From NCBI RefSeq assembly GCF_023195925.1, contig NZ_JALPRE010000003.1, forward strand, positions 771,356 through 835,355: a stretch of DNA of 64,000 nucleotides, written 5' to 3'. The notes under the pieces were generated by a model that was not told the DNA's origin, made no database searches, and worked only from the letters and a program-made list of their open reading frames with translations. Position numbers and translations under genes: made by a program. Positions within the stretch are counted from its first letter, which is position 1. Each line of letters begins with the position of its first letter. Positions 17,777-27,054 of this stretch are shown here, piece after piece. Source of the stretch: Aquimarina acroporae. Lineage in GTDB: Bacteria > Bacteroidota > Bacteroidia > Flavobacteriales > Flavobacteriaceae.

Positions 17777-19159
17777 TTAGTGCTCCAATATGTTTTGAAG
17801 TTCTCGTATAAACTTCATCGCCGCTGTCTCAATGGTTGCGGTCAATTTTTTTTGATCCTTAAAGTCTGGTTTTTCAATCAGAGTATGATCGAGTATCGAT
17901 AAACTTTTATCGATCGACGCCGCCAGATGATAGCGATCCCAATCACTGTTTTTAAACATGTTCCAGTACTTTTTACGAATGCTTTTATTTTGACCCGACA
18001 AGCAAATCGAAAAGCTGAGTGATTTGTGATTGAGGATGATCACAAATTTAAGTTTTTGTTTTTTTAACTCGGCGGTGGTGAGCGAAAAATAAGAATACTC
18101 TGGGCTTCCCTTATAAATGTTACCAAGTGTAAACAGGGTTTCGTATTCTTTATGAAAAAAGGCTCGTAAGTGTTTCATATAGCCTATCAATTCATGATAG
18201 TCCAGGTTTTGTTGGGGATTTGAAACCGCTATAGGTTGTATTTCTTCAGCTTTCATGTCCTTAGTTTTTACCAGAGGGATACAAATGTCTATAATACATT
18301 TTTTCTCAGGGTGTGTTTGGTGATCGTTATGATAGGTCTCAAAATAGTCTGCATCTCTAAATTCATACCCGTTTTCGATCACCCAGATACACATGTTTTT
18401 CCATGCCAGGGATATGTCTTCGGCTTTAATTTCGAAATGCCCAACCACATACCACCCTTTGCCTAGGGTGAGTTGCCTAATGTCGCCATCAGGATGAATG
18501 TCTTGGTTGATAGTCACACAGGTGCTGAATCGTACTTTTGTAGTTTCTGTAACATTGGGGTTGTCGTGATATACCGTAATGGCTTTAAAATTTGAAGTGT
18601 CGAGTACTTCTTTTTGGTGCCCCCATGCCATTAGTTTTTGAAACATAGTACCTGCCTTATCAAATTCTCCTATATGCGATATACTGGCAAGTTGTATCTC
18701 TGGGAGTTCTTGTATGGTAATTTGTGCATTCATTTGTATCCATTGTTTATGATTAGCAATGGAGCAAATGTATTTTTGAGATGAAAAAGGCACTATACCA
18801 ATCTTGCTCAATATTTTTTTTCCTTCAGATTTAAATTGGGTAGGGGTACAGCCATAGTATTTTTTAAACGCTCTTGAGAACGAGCTGTCACTATTAAAAC
18901 CGTAGGTATAGACCAGCTTTTTTAAGGGGGTGTTTGGTGCTACCAGGAGTATAGAGGCGATACGTTCTATACGTTTTCTGGTAATGAACTCGTTTAGGCG
19001 TTCATGAACCACGGTTACAAATACCCTGTGAAAATGATATGGTGAGTAATGTGCTTTTTGAGATAACGATGCTAGCGATAAGTCGGCGTCGAGATTTTGT
19101 TCTATATAGTCCAACACAATAGTGAGGCGTTTAAGATATTCTTGTCTTGTTTGCGACAT
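17777..19159 (-). CDS. AraC regulator with GyrI-like effector domain and C-terminal DUF1801/DUF7000-like domain
   Basis: A 460-residue, three-part protein. Residues 1-110 are an AraC HTH pair at the N-terminus (LSLASLSQKAHYSPYHFHRVF and LVYTYGFNSDSSFSRAFKKYYGCTPTQF). Residues 140-300 are a GyrI-like small-molecule-binding domain (IQELPEIQLASISHIGEF start, GWYVVGHFE, ADYFETYHND). The last 150 residues form an extra alpha/beta domain found C-terminal to such regulators. This layout is that of the Rob/BmrR-like multidrug-sensing regulators. It probably controls its own operon, including the small membrane protein downstream. Confidence 0.87.
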   Translation of the reverse strand: MSQTRQEYLKRLTIVLDYIEQNLDADLSLASLSQKAHYSPYHFHRVFVTVVHERLNEFITRKRIERIASILLVAPNTPLKKLVYTYGFNSDSSFSRAFKKYYGCTPTQFKSEGKKILSKIGIVPFSSQKYICSIANHKQWIQMNAQITIQELPEIQLASISHIGEFDKAGTMFQKLMAWGHQKEVLDTSNFKAITVYHDNPNVTETTKVRFSTCVTINQDIHPDGDIRQLTLGKGWYVVGHFEIKAEDISLAWKNMCIWVIENGYEFRDADYFETYHNDHQTHPEKKCIIDICIPLVKTKDMKAEEIQPIAVSNPQQNLDYHELIGYMKHLRAFFHKEYETLFTLGNIYKGSPEYSYFSLTTAELKKQKLKFVIILNHKSLSFSICLSGQNKSIRKKYWNMFKNSDWDRYHLAASIDKSLSILDHTLIEKPDFKDQKKLTATIETAAMKFIRELQNILEH

Positions 19160-19180
19160 TGTGTTTTGGTTTAATCGATT

Positions 19181-19924
19181 TTAATCGTTCTTATAGATGA
19201 CTTTATATACCACTTTACCATTGAGCAGTTTTGTTGGGTAGTTATTTTCGATCTCGTACTCGTAGTTTTTGGTAGCATATACGCTATTATCAGAACTTTT
19301 ATAGGTTGTTCTTGTGGTAACGTTTCTTTTTTGCAGTGATAACGTGATTAGTTTTTCAAAAAACACACGACACCAGGGCTCCATATTTATATTGGCAAAA
19401 ACACCTTTGTCATCGCTATAGATATAACTAAAATCTCCCCCTTTTTTAATGCTTCCATCATCATAATAGGTGGGTGCTATAGAAGAATTAAAATAAGCAT
19501 TGGTATGTATACTTTTACCTTTGATGATCTTATTAGATCGATCTAGTTCGAAGGTGTAGGTATAGCCCCCTAGCTTATTCATCGATGACATGGTCACCGT
19601 ATTGTTATCATAGGTTACGGTATGGCCATCGTCTAGTTCACCATTTATGGTGTAGGTATATTGTTGTAACCTACCTTTTTGGTCATAAGTAAACAATAAT
19701 TCTCTTACCCGATAGGTATCTCTTTTTTTGATAGAATCGATCATTTTTATGAGTCTAGCGTCATTATCATACTCAAAAGTGAACGACGGTAGTTTATATT
19801 TTGTAAGATCTGCTGTAGTGTTAATCGTATCTAATTGTATGGCTATAGGAATTTTTTTGCTCTGCGAGGAACAGCTTACACAAATACATAATAGCAATAG
19901 GGGTAAAAGCTTTTGTTTGATCAT
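19181..19924 (-). CDS. Hypothetical lipoprotein with YD-like beta repeats
   Basis: A 247-residue lipoprotein (lipobox CICVSC, Cys18). The mature protein repeats strands of the form LLFTYDQKGRLQQYTYT and TYTFELDRSN-IIKGKS, like many short Rhs/YD-type Bacteroidota lipoproteins. First gene of the AraC operon. Function unknown; possibly an outer-membrane sensor or structural protein. Confidence 0.75.
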   Translation of the reverse strand: MIKQKLLPLLLLCICVSCSSQSKKIPIAIQLDTINTTADLTKYKLPSFTFEYDNDARLIKMIDSIKKRDTYRVRELLFTYDQKGRLQQYTYTINGELDDGHTVTYDNNTVTMSSMNKLGGYTYTFELDRSNKIIKGKSIHTNAYFNSSIAPTYYDDGSIKKGGDFSYIYSDDKGVFANINMEPWCRVFFEKLITLSLQKRNVTTRTTYKSSDNSVYATKNYEYEIENNYPTKLLNGKVVYKVIYKND

Positions 19925-20067
19925 TTTTGGGATATGTTCTTAATTTAATGTAGGTGGACCTATAAATCCTTACCTTATTGCAGAAAGATATTAAATTAAA
20001 AACAAAATAGCGGTTTAAGTTTGCGCCTAAACTACTATTGCTTTTATACCTTATGAGAGGAAATTCT

Positions 20068-20754
20068 TTACTTTTTCATTTCTGCCTGTAATTCCATCAT
20101 CTTTTTGTCTGTCATTGTTGCGGTTTTTGACATTCCGTTTATGATCTCAAATGTCAAAGCCAAAGAAATAGATGCATCTAATGCTGTTTTAGTTTCTATG
20201 AGAATATGGCATAAAGCGTTTATTACAATTCGTAATGTTTTTTCATCACTTTCAAGATTTATGTTTTGATCAACATATTTTCTTGTTTCATAGCCTGCTT
20301 GTAAAGGTAAAATAAAAGGTTTGTTTTCGTCGGGAACGCTCAAAGTAAGATATCCCCATTCTGATGCTCCTACATTTTTTGCATACGTTTCAAAAATTGT
20401 TTGTAGTGAAGGGAAAGGAACCTTATCAAAGTGGGAATTTAGTTTTCTTTTTATTCTTGCAAAAACAGATTCTGGAGGAAGGTCATTCCAATGGTCAACA
20501 GCTACAGGACCAACAAGAAGTTCATTCATTTTCTCAGAAAACACTGCCGAACCTGGTTCAAAATCATGTTCATAAATTGAAAACTCATTTGCAGTTGTAA
20601 TACACCTTTCGGCTACAATTGTCGCCATAACACAAATGGCATCTTCAACTCGAACACCTTTTTCAGTTTGTACTGCATTATAAACAAAGTTTACAATTCT
20701 TCTGGTTAGCTTTTCGACAGAAGGTTTAGAGTTTAGAAAGTCAAAAATTCCCAT
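20068..20754 (-). CDS. Hypothetical cytosolic protein
   Basis: A 228-residue soluble protein starting MGIFDFLNSKP, the type of start seen in proteins that continue into a helical domain. Segments: helix TRRIVNFVYNAVQTEKGVRVEDAICVMATIVAERC, then PESVFARIKRKL and a C-terminal helical region with LRIVINALCHILIETKTALDASISLALTFEIINGMSK. I recognise no family. ATG 20754 is chosen over an upstream start whose extra 22 residues look like spacer translation. Confidence 0.68.
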   Translation of the reverse strand: MGIFDFLNSKPSVEKLTRRIVNFVYNAVQTEKGVRVEDAICVMATIVAERCITTANEFSIYEHDFEPGSAVFSEKMNELLVGPVAVDHWNDLPPESVFARIKRKLNSHFDKVPFPSLQTIFETYAKNVGASEWGYLTLSVPDENKPFILPLQAGYETRKYVDQNINLESDEKTLRIVINALCHILIETKTALDASISLALTFEIINGMSKTATMTDKKMMELQAEMKK

Positions 20755-20844
20755 AATTTTATTTAGTATTGTTAGTGTCTCTGGAATGATGCGTTTACTT
20801 GCTTTAGGCGGCTTACGCAATATACAAATTGTAGTATGCAGTTT

Positions 20845-21228
20845 TTAATTGCTATGTAATAGTTTTTGTAAAATGGGCACATCAGCAGGGGCTAGTTTTT
20901 TATTTTTTATCTGATGTACATCTAACCACTCGTATAGATCATGATCGGTCAATTTGAATTCAGCTTCAATAAATTCACATTTGTATGCTATAAGTTCAAT
21001 GGTTATTTTTTCGTACTTATGAGTCACTTTTGCAAAGTAATTTAAGACTTTTACAGACATTGAAATCTCTTCATATAGCTCCCTTATTAGAGCTTGCTCA
21101 GGTTTTTCATTGATTTCTATTTTACCTCCTGGAAATTCCCAATATCCTGCTAATTGTTTTTCTGAATTTCTCCTACACAGGAATATTTTATTGTCTTTGT
21201 ATATGATTCCGCAAACTACTTTAATCAT
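20845..21228 (-). CDS. Nudix hydrolase (MutT-like)
   Basis: A 127-residue Nudix enzyme of the MutT/8-oxo-dGTP pyrophosphatase type. The full Nudix box is seen at residues 35-57: G35, Glu41, R49-E-L, E53-E54. CGIIYKDNKIFLCRR and YWEFPGGK are the usual MutT surroundings. The ATG overlaps the TGA of the upstream HNH gene in an ATGA arrangement, so translation is coupled. The partner suggests a substrate tied to modified nucleotides, or simple nucleotide-pool cleaning. Confidence 0.9.
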   Translation of the reverse strand: MIKVVCGIIYKDNKIFLCRRNSEKQLAGYWEFPGGKIEINEKPEQALIRELYEEISMSVKVLNYFAKVTHKYEKITIELIAYKCEFIEAEFKLTDHDLYEWLDVHQIKNKKLAPADVPILQKLLHSN

Positions 21229-22136
21229 AAGTTAACTAATTTTTCACGATGCCTTTTTAAGTATTTTTTATTTCCTTCGGTTAGGTTGTTGATTTTCTCT
21301 TTTCCTGTTATGCCAAGTTTAGAAAAATTATTTCTATTCATTGAACCGGACAATAGAATTTGGCCATCATCGTCAAAAGATATAAGACATCTATCAAAAA
21401 GAGCGTCATATGTTGGCGATAATAGCAAGCCATTGTCAACATCTATTCTTTCTTGGTCGCTAGATTCTCTCCAAGGGACAATGTGAGACGCAATAAGTAT
21501 TTCCTTAATGGTTACTCCGTTAACCGCACATTTATAGTCCCACCTTTTTAATATTTGTTGCCTAAATTCACCTTGACAAGTTCTTGATATAACTAAACTT
21601 TCTCTTGTTGTTTGTTTAGGAGTATTATATTTAGAAGCCTCTTCATTAACCGTCTGTATGGGTTTAGTGTAATCATCTAGACGTACTCTTGCTAAATCAA
21701 ATATAACTTTTACAATATCCCAATTTAATTTATAGAGATAGCCTTGATTGGCTTTAATCTTAGAAGGATTTCCAGTTTTATTAAGTGGTGCGTATTTTGA
21801 AGGTAAATATTGCTCAATTTTGCTATAAACTTTATTAATGTCCAAAGGTGTACTAAACAGGAAATATTTAGCATCGATCATATAGCCTTTGGTCTGCCAT
21901 TCAACATCTACATTAAACTCTTTAGGTTGCGATGCTAAAAAGTATTCAGATGCAATAATGCAATAGCCTATTAAATAACCTTTGTAATAGTTTAAAACAA
22001 TATCATTGGGATTAAGCTTAGTCATATTGTCCCAATGAAATACTGAATTCCCAGAACTATTATGAGTCGGAGCCCACAAATAACCTCCTTCTTTTTCTTC
22101 TTTATAGGTTTTTCCTTGATTTACCCAATAATACAT
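21225..22136 (-). CDS. EVE-like/HNH endonuclease (modification-dependent restriction-like)
   Basis: A 303-residue protein. Residues 1-150 resemble an EVE/PUA-type modified-base reader: MYYWVNQGKTY, then GYLWAP, a WDNMTKLNPNDIVLNYYKG segment and GYCIIASEYF. Residues 185-290 are an HNH nuclease of the HNH_2 type with RQQILKRWDYKCAVNGV, IASHIVPWR and DVDNGLLLSPTYDALFD. Such EVE-HNH fusions are known or predicted to cut DNA with modified cytosine. Coupled by ATGA overlap to the Nudix gene. The HNH call is firm, the EVE-like call is by pattern only. Confidence 0.83.
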   Translation of the reverse strand: MYYWVNQGKTYKEEKEGGYLWAPTHNSSGNSVFHWDNMTKLNPNDIVLNYYKGYLIGYCIIASEYFLASQPKEFNVDVEWQTKGYMIDAKYFLFSTPLDINKVYSKIEQYLPSKYAPLNKTGNPSKIKANQGYLYKLNWDIVKVIFDLARVRLDDYTKPIQTVNEEASKYNTPKQTTRESLVISRTCQGEFRQQILKRWDYKCAVNGVTIKEILIASHIVPWRESSDQERIDVDNGLLLSPTYDALFDRCLISFDDDGQILLSGSMNRNNFSKLGITGKEKINNLTEGNKKYLKRHREKLVNL

Positions 22137-22156
22137 TTATTTGGTTTTGGTAGTTG

Positions 22157-22292
22157 CTTATAACGTTCTCATGAATGGGTAGAAACAGAATTCTATTCAA
22201 AAATCTTTCGACTTTGTATTGCCTTTGTTTTATGTTTATAGTTTCGTTTTATCGCTTAAACGTACCTATGTTTTTTATACAATGTTGTGCAA
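22157..22292 (-). repeat. attC-like spacer between HNH and ASCH genes
   Basis: The outer arms TTATAACGTTCTCATGAATGGG and the region TTTTTTATACAATGTTGTGC can pair imperfectly. On the minus strand the site begins CACAACATTG, within the last codons of the ASCH gene, and ends CGTTATAA before the next gene. Same plan as the sites at 50-64 kb but more diverged. Confidence 0.45.
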
Positions 22293-22670
22293 ATTGTTTT
22301 CTCGTAGATAGGCAAATGACTGTGGCGGATTTAATCCAAAATTTTGTTTTATGCAAAGTTCAGTTTTATATTTTTTCGGATTTTTAACTTCTATTGCATA
22401 ACCACTTTCTTTTCCATTAAAGTACTGCATATAATAGTCTTGTGAAATTCCTGAGAATTTTGATGTTTGATTCCACAATAGGTTTAATTCCTCATGAAAG
22501 ATTCTATCAATCTCAAATTCCCCTATTACTTTGCTGATAGGAGCAGATGCATAAACAACAATTTTTTTAACCTCCTTATTTTTAAACAATGTTCGGCGAA
22601 ATTCAAATTTCTTAGTGCCGTTAAATATCTTGTTCGCGAATTCCGGTTTAATGGATAATATAACTTTCAT
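22275..22670 (-). CDS. ASCH-domain protein
   Basis: A 131-residue ASCH (PUA-like) domain protein. The start KVILSIKPEFANKIFNGTKKFEFRRT is the ASCH signature: ligand-binding groove with Lys in NGTKKFEFR and the later VIGEFEIDRIF. ASCH proteins bind RNA or modified nucleosides and some hydrolyse acylated or methylated nucleosides. It overlaps the PIN-GNAT gene by 23 bp, so the two are co-translated. Its last codons fall within an attC-like spacer arm. Confidence 0.85.
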   Translation of the reverse strand: MKVILSIKPEFANKIFNGTKKFEFRRTLFKNKEVKKIVVYASAPISKVIGEFEIDRIFHEELNLLWNQTSKFSGISQDYYMQYFNGKESGYAIEVKNPKKYKTELCIKQNFGLNPPQSFAYLRENNLHNIV

Positions 22671-24150
22671 TGGCTCTTGCTTCTTTTAGTATTTGTTCAA
22701 ATTTAGCATTACTTATTGGTTCAAAACCACGTGGTGCGTTTTGTATAATATTTAAATCCCTCAATCTCTTTAAGTTAACTTTTGGCATTGGGAATGAGTC
22801 AATGTATAAAAAATTAACAATAAATGGTCTATTATTTTTGTTCCAATTCCAATATTTTTTTAGTTCTGTATTATCAAACACACTCCGTTTTCGGCAAAGT
22901 TCTATGAAATGATTTTCATCACGAATATTAGTCACTATATTTTCAACAACTCCGATTGTTGATATTACACCAGCATAATGTCCTCCTGTTCTATAAAAAA
23001 GTATTAAATCTCCGCTATTCAAATTTCTGTTGAAAGAACGTGAAATATAAACTTTTTTAATAGCATTTCTATAAGGCTCATTTTCACTAAAATTTTCTGG
23101 TGATTCGTTATTTAGATATGAATCAGGAAATAGCTCGGTATGATATTGTGGATAGATTGGTACAATCCATTTAGTCGTGTTTCTTGACACTACAGGAAAA
23201 GATAATTTTGGTAGTTGAATGTTAGGCCTGGGTTTGCATTCTCTAACAAAGACTTGTTCAACACCATTGGACGTTGTTTTTATTCCCCAATGTTTAAACC
23301 CCCAATCTTCAAGTAAATATATAAGTCTTAATTGTTCATCTCTTTTGTCGAAGATTGTTACATAAATTTCCTCAACATCATATAGTAAAGCATTGTCGAA
23401 TATTACCTTAAGAAATCTTTCCCCTAATTTATATCCTGTAGAAGTTACTTTAAATGTGCCAATTTTAAGTCTCTTCTTTTGAGGAAACGGAGGTTCGATG
23501 TCTTTATAAATTTCATCGCTATTCTCTTGTTTTAAGTATAGAAATGCTTTTACATCTCCATCAGTAATACACACGTAAGAAACATTGTCAGCTTTCCTGT
23601 TGAACCAATCTCCAAATTCCTTATAATCTTGTTTAAAAGACTCAAAAAATTTATCATTTATGTTGATATTACCAAAATATTCTTTCTTTACCGCTAATAC
23701 TTGATAGCTTTTTAATTCAGGATTTTCAGCAATACATTTCTCCAAAAAGGCATCAATTTTAAAAACCTTTTCTGCACAACCCAAATATTTGGCTTTTCTG
23801 TGTATTCCCCTGTCTTCTGTTATTAGATAATTAACACGATTATTGTAAACTTCTTTTACTATACTAGTATCAATAAAATCATTGCGTGAATTATCCGTTT
23901 GTCTTATTTTAGTTATTAGTTGGTCATCTGCCGATTCTGTTTTTAACGAATTGTAGTTAGCAATTTTAATTTTCATTGTTTTGACTACATTCTCATCTTG
24001 ATGACCAGAAATTTCTTCAATTGAAAGAGGATGAACACATTTGTCATATTTTAATCTATCAAGCCAATTAAAAAGTAATCCAATATCTTCGTTTACAACT
24101 CGATTAGCTTCTCGATGAATAATTATGTTGGTATCAATTAGTATTCTCAT
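22648..24150 (-). CDS. PIN-GNAT-EVE-like three-domain protein
   Basis: A 500-residue protein. Residues 1-130 are a PIN-type nuclease domain: MRILIDTN (Asp6), the HPLSIEEI acid, NDFIDTSIV and LITEDRGIHRKA (acid pair). Residues about 150-310 look like a GNAT acetyltransferase (FKVTSTGYKLGERFLKVIFDNAL with VTIF-KRDEQLRLIYLLEDWGFKHWG). Residues about 320-495 resemble an EVE/PUA domain (IVPIYPQYH, DLILFYRTGGHYAGVISTIGVVENI, NFLYIDSF). RNA cleavage plus acetylation plus a modified-base reader in one chain, with an ASCH partner, suggests a defence or toxin module. Overlaps both neighbours. Confidence 0.83.
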   Translation of the reverse strand: MRILIDTNIIIHREANRVVNEDIGLLFNWLDRLKYDKCVHPLSIEEISGHQDENVVKTMKIKIANYNSLKTESADDQLITKIRQTDNSRNDFIDTSIVKEVYNNRVNYLITEDRGIHRKAKYLGCAEKVFKIDAFLEKCIAENPELKSYQVLAVKKEYFGNININDKFFESFKQDYKEFGDWFNRKADNVSYVCITDGDVKAFLYLKQENSDEIYKDIEPPFPQKKRLKIGTFKVTSTGYKLGERFLKVIFDNALLYDVEEIYVTIFDKRDEQLRLIYLLEDWGFKHWGIKTTSNGVEQVFVRECKPRPNIQLPKLSFPVVSRNTTKWIVPIYPQYHTELFPDSYLNNESPENFSENEPYRNAIKKVYISRSFNRNLNSGDLILFYRTGGHYAGVISTIGVVENIVTNIRDENHFIELCRKRSVFDNTELKKYWNWNKNNRPFIVNFLYIDSFPMPKVNLKRLRDLNIIQNAPRGFEPISNAKFEQILKEARANESYIIH

Positions 24151-24670
24151 AATTTTTTAAATATTCAATTATAGAACCAGCGTTTCCATCGATAACTGTA
24201 TATAGAGGTATTTTTAATTTTTTTGAAATATAGTTAGCGTGTTCTGCTTCCATTTGTTGCATTTTTTCGAGAACGCTCAATTTATATATAGAATCATCTC
24301 TTTGTTTTAATCTTTCAAAGATTATTTTGGGTTCACAGGTCAATAATATTATGGATTCTGGTTGTATTCCAATAAATGTAGATTCATCAATTTTTTCAGG
24401 TTCTCCGTTTGAATTTAATAAAGTAAAATGTCCGTCGAGTAAGTACTTTTTATTTGACTTAATAATTCTATCTAGATTAGTCAATAATCTATCTTGTGTT
24501 GTAGTGAAATTTTGAACTTTTTTGTTTTTAGGATCACTTATTTCATTCCATTTTAATACTTGACTTGCTGACAAATGCTCAAAATTGAATTTTTGTGCCA
24601 ATTCTTTACAAAACATCCCTTTGCCAACTGCATGGATTCCTCCGATAAATATTATTTTCCTATCATTCAT
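24134..24670 (-). CDS. Adenylate-kinase-like P-loop NTPase
   Basis: A 178-residue P-loop kinase: Walker A GGIHAVGKG (10-18), an NMP-binding region with LSASQVLKW, LLDGHFTLL (Walker B-like position) and CEPKIIFERLKQRDDS. Similar proteins are annotated as ATP-binding proteins or adenylate kinases but lack the full LID. First gene of the overlapping three-gene operon (17 bp overlap with the PIN-GNAT gene). It may phosphorylate a nucleotide or RNA end handled by its partners. Confidence 0.8.
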   Translation of the reverse strand: MNDRKIIFIGGIHAVGKGMFCKELAQKFNFEHLSASQVLKWNEISDPKNKKVQNFTTTQDRLLTNLDRIIKSNKKYLLDGHFTLLNSNGEPEKIDESTFIGIQPESIILLTCEPKIIFERLKQRDDSIYKLSVLEKMQQMEAEHANYISKKLKIPLYTVIDGNAGSIIEYLKNYENTN

Positions 24671-24817
24671 AGAGTTGGTTTAGTATGTCGCACAATAGTC
24701 CCTGCTCTGATTAGTAGCGGATTCTTACTCACAGAACTTTGGATTTTGCACTGACCTTTGTTATATGTTTATATTTTCATTTAAACTGCTATTACTTCTA
24801 AACATTTTTAGCTTGCG

Positions 24818-26743
24818 TTATTCTTCAAAAAATGTTCTTATTTCATTAATCCAATTCATTTCAATGTATTCTATTTCAGAGCTTATTTCAGTTATAAACT
24901 CTTTAGCAAAATCATATTTTATATTATCTGAATCGAAGAAATTTAAAAGATTTTCATATTCACTAGGTCTTAAATCAAGAGCAAAATAAGAAGGTATTTC
25001 ACTTTTTTCTATATCGACGTTTACAAACGAAAGTAAACCAGGATATTGAGACTTATATTTTTTTAATACCTTATAAAATGCCTTGCCATTCAATGAGTCT
25101 TCTATTTCCGTTGGTGGTGATTTTGGATTAGAATTAATGTTAATTAATTTAGTTTCATTGTCAACATTAACCAATCTTTTAATAAAAATATTTGAAGTAT
25201 TTTGAGTTTCAAACTGAACTAACTCAGAATCAGTATCAAGAATAAATGCAATCTTTCCATTTACTTCACGTTTGAATTCATCAATTGCCACAACCAAATA
25301 TTCATAAATTCGCTTTATTTCATTCGCACCACCTACTGGTATTATTCTCAATTTATTTTCACTTCTCAAATTTTTGAAATAGTAGTCAAAATATATTTTC
25401 TCTGAACTACCTTCACAAATTATCCAATTAAATGGATTTTCATCAAGAATAGAAGTAACTATAGATTGTACAAAATCATTCATACTTTTGAGACGGATGT
25501 CATAAGGAAGTTGTCCCCTTGAATCTCTAATTTGTTGTTTAACCATCTCTCTATAATTCGCCAAACTAATTAAGTCAAAGCGATGATTTTGTTCGATTTT
25601 GCTTATAGCAGTCACGCTACCTCTTTCAATAATTGGTAAAAACCCATACCAATGAGTAGAGAAAAGGAATTGGTGTGATTCATCCGAAATTTCACTCATT
25701 TTCATAAAATGGTCAAAACAAGCCGACATATGAAGCGAACTTTCAGGTTCATCAACTGCAATAATTAGATTGTCAGTATTTTCTCTATGATTCTTTATAA
25801 GACTATGTGTAACTTCAATAATCGCCTTTTGCTTTTCACCACTACTTAAGTCGGTAATTTCCAACCAGTGTTTGCCTTGTTTTTTATGAAGTTTTCTAAT
25901 TGTAAAAAAGGCATCAATTATTAATTTGTAAATGTCATTTTTACGCAAATTTTGCTGTCTATCTGTTGGTGTTCTAAAAGAGTAAATATCAAGTTCTTCA
26001 GATAATGTAGTTAAAAATTGATTTAAACTTCTATTAATTTGTGCAATCTGACTCTGCGGAACTCTTTCTTCTAGGACTTCAAACAAACTTTCTCCCATTA
26101 ACGCTTGAATTTCAGTTGTTTCAAGTTTAGTAAATGTTGCTGGATCAATATCTTTAGGAATGTAAATATATTGGTAAAGAGATTTAATTTCTTTTAGTAT
26201 TGGTTTAAGACTTTCTATATTTTCAGGTGTTAAATTTTGATTACCAACTCCTATTTCAGGGAAAAGTGTAATTGCCACTTTATTACAGTTAAAAATACTT
26301 AATGCACAATTGCCTTTGTGGTCAATACCTAAAGGGAATAAATAATATTCTTCTTTTTTATAAGTTCTTTCTATTTCTGTTCTTTGGGATTGAAATGTTT
26401 TAAAATGAGGTCTGTTAATACTTGGAATGTCACTTTCTTGCAAGTCCCATACTGTATTACTCAATGATTCTAATATCGGTTTGTTGCTTTCCGAAATTTT
26501 ATCTTTTTTAATTAGGAATAAAGGTGTAATTAATGGTGTTGTTACGGAAAATCCACTCCTTTTAGTTGTGATATTATAATTCCATTGCTTATCATTAAAA
26601 AAACAGTCGAGAGCTTCTAAAACGGAACTTTTTCCTATTCCATTATTACCAACGAATCCACAAAATTTATCTTTACTTGTTATCGGAATATAATTTATTC
26701 CTTGATATGTTTTTATGTATCGTAAAAGTAATCCTATTATCAT
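24818..26743 (-). CDS. OLD-like AAA ATPase with C-terminal TOPRIM domain
   Basis: A 641-residue protein. N-terminal SMC/ABC-type ATPase: Walker A GNNGIGKSS (32-40), signature LSSGEKQK (about 297-304), Walker B IIAVDEPESS (about 328-337) and a FSTHW switch. C-terminal TOPRIM-like domain: WIICEGSSEKIYF (Glu, about 440) and AFILDTDSE (about 500). This is the plan of OLD-family nucleases, which often act in phage defence (class 2 OLD has a UvrD partner in Gabija; none is present here). Single gene, not coupled to the PIN operon downstream, but in the same cluster. Nuclease activity is inferred. Confidence 0.82.
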   Translation of the reverse strand: MIIGLLLRYIKTYQGINYIPITSKDKFCGFVGNNGIGKSSVLEALDCFFNDKQWNYNITTKRSGFSVTTPLITPLFLIKKDKISESNKPILESLSNTVWDLQESDIPSINRPHFKTFQSQRTEIERTYKKEEYYLFPLGIDHKGNCALSIFNCNKVAITLFPEIGVGNQNLTPENIESLKPILKEIKSLYQYIYIPKDIDPATFTKLETTEIQALMGESLFEVLEERVPQSQIAQINRSLNQFLTTLSEELDIYSFRTPTDRQQNLRKNDIYKLIIDAFFTIRKLHKKQGKHWLEITDLSSGEKQKAIIEVTHSLIKNHRENTDNLIIAVDEPESSLHMSACFDHFMKMSEISDESHQFLFSTHWYGFLPIIERGSVTAISKIEQNHRFDLISLANYREMVKQQIRDSRGQLPYDIRLKSMNDFVQSIVTSILDENPFNWIICEGSSEKIYFDYYFKNLRSENKLRIIPVGGANEIKRIYEYLVVAIDEFKREVNGKIAFILDTDSELVQFETQNTSNIFIKRLVNVDNETKLININSNPKSPPTEIEDSLNGKAFYKVLKKYKSQYPGLLSFVNVDIEKSEIPSYFALDLRPSEYENLLNFFDSDNIKYDFAKEFITEISSEIEYIEMNWINEIRTFFEE

Positions 26744-27054
26744 TCTTTCTGTTGTTGATTTTAATGTAAATAGCTACAAAAGGTAACCATATATCTATAT
26801 AACCAACAATATTACCAGAAAACGAAGAGAATATATTACGGGATACCGTAACACATTGTAAAAGTGATTTAGAAATGTGTGAAGCATATGTATAACTACT
26901 ACCAAGCTATATAGTAGTGTTTGTAAAAGGTTATATATTGGTTCTAGACCATTGTATAATCTTTCTTATGGGTTGAGGTAGTGGTAAGAAAGGGTTTTAG
27001 ATAGGTTAGTAGTATCCTTATAGTAGTTATAAAGGGTGTGAGATACCTTCGATG
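26744..27054. other. Non-coding AT-rich stretch
   Basis: No convincing gene. It begins with a GTTAC-like element (GCTACAAAAGGTAACC at about 26770-26785) shortly before the start of the ATPase gene. The rest holds loosely repeated words such as TTGTATAA and TTGTAAAAG, which may be a decayed extension of the tandem repeat that follows. Confidence 0.5.
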
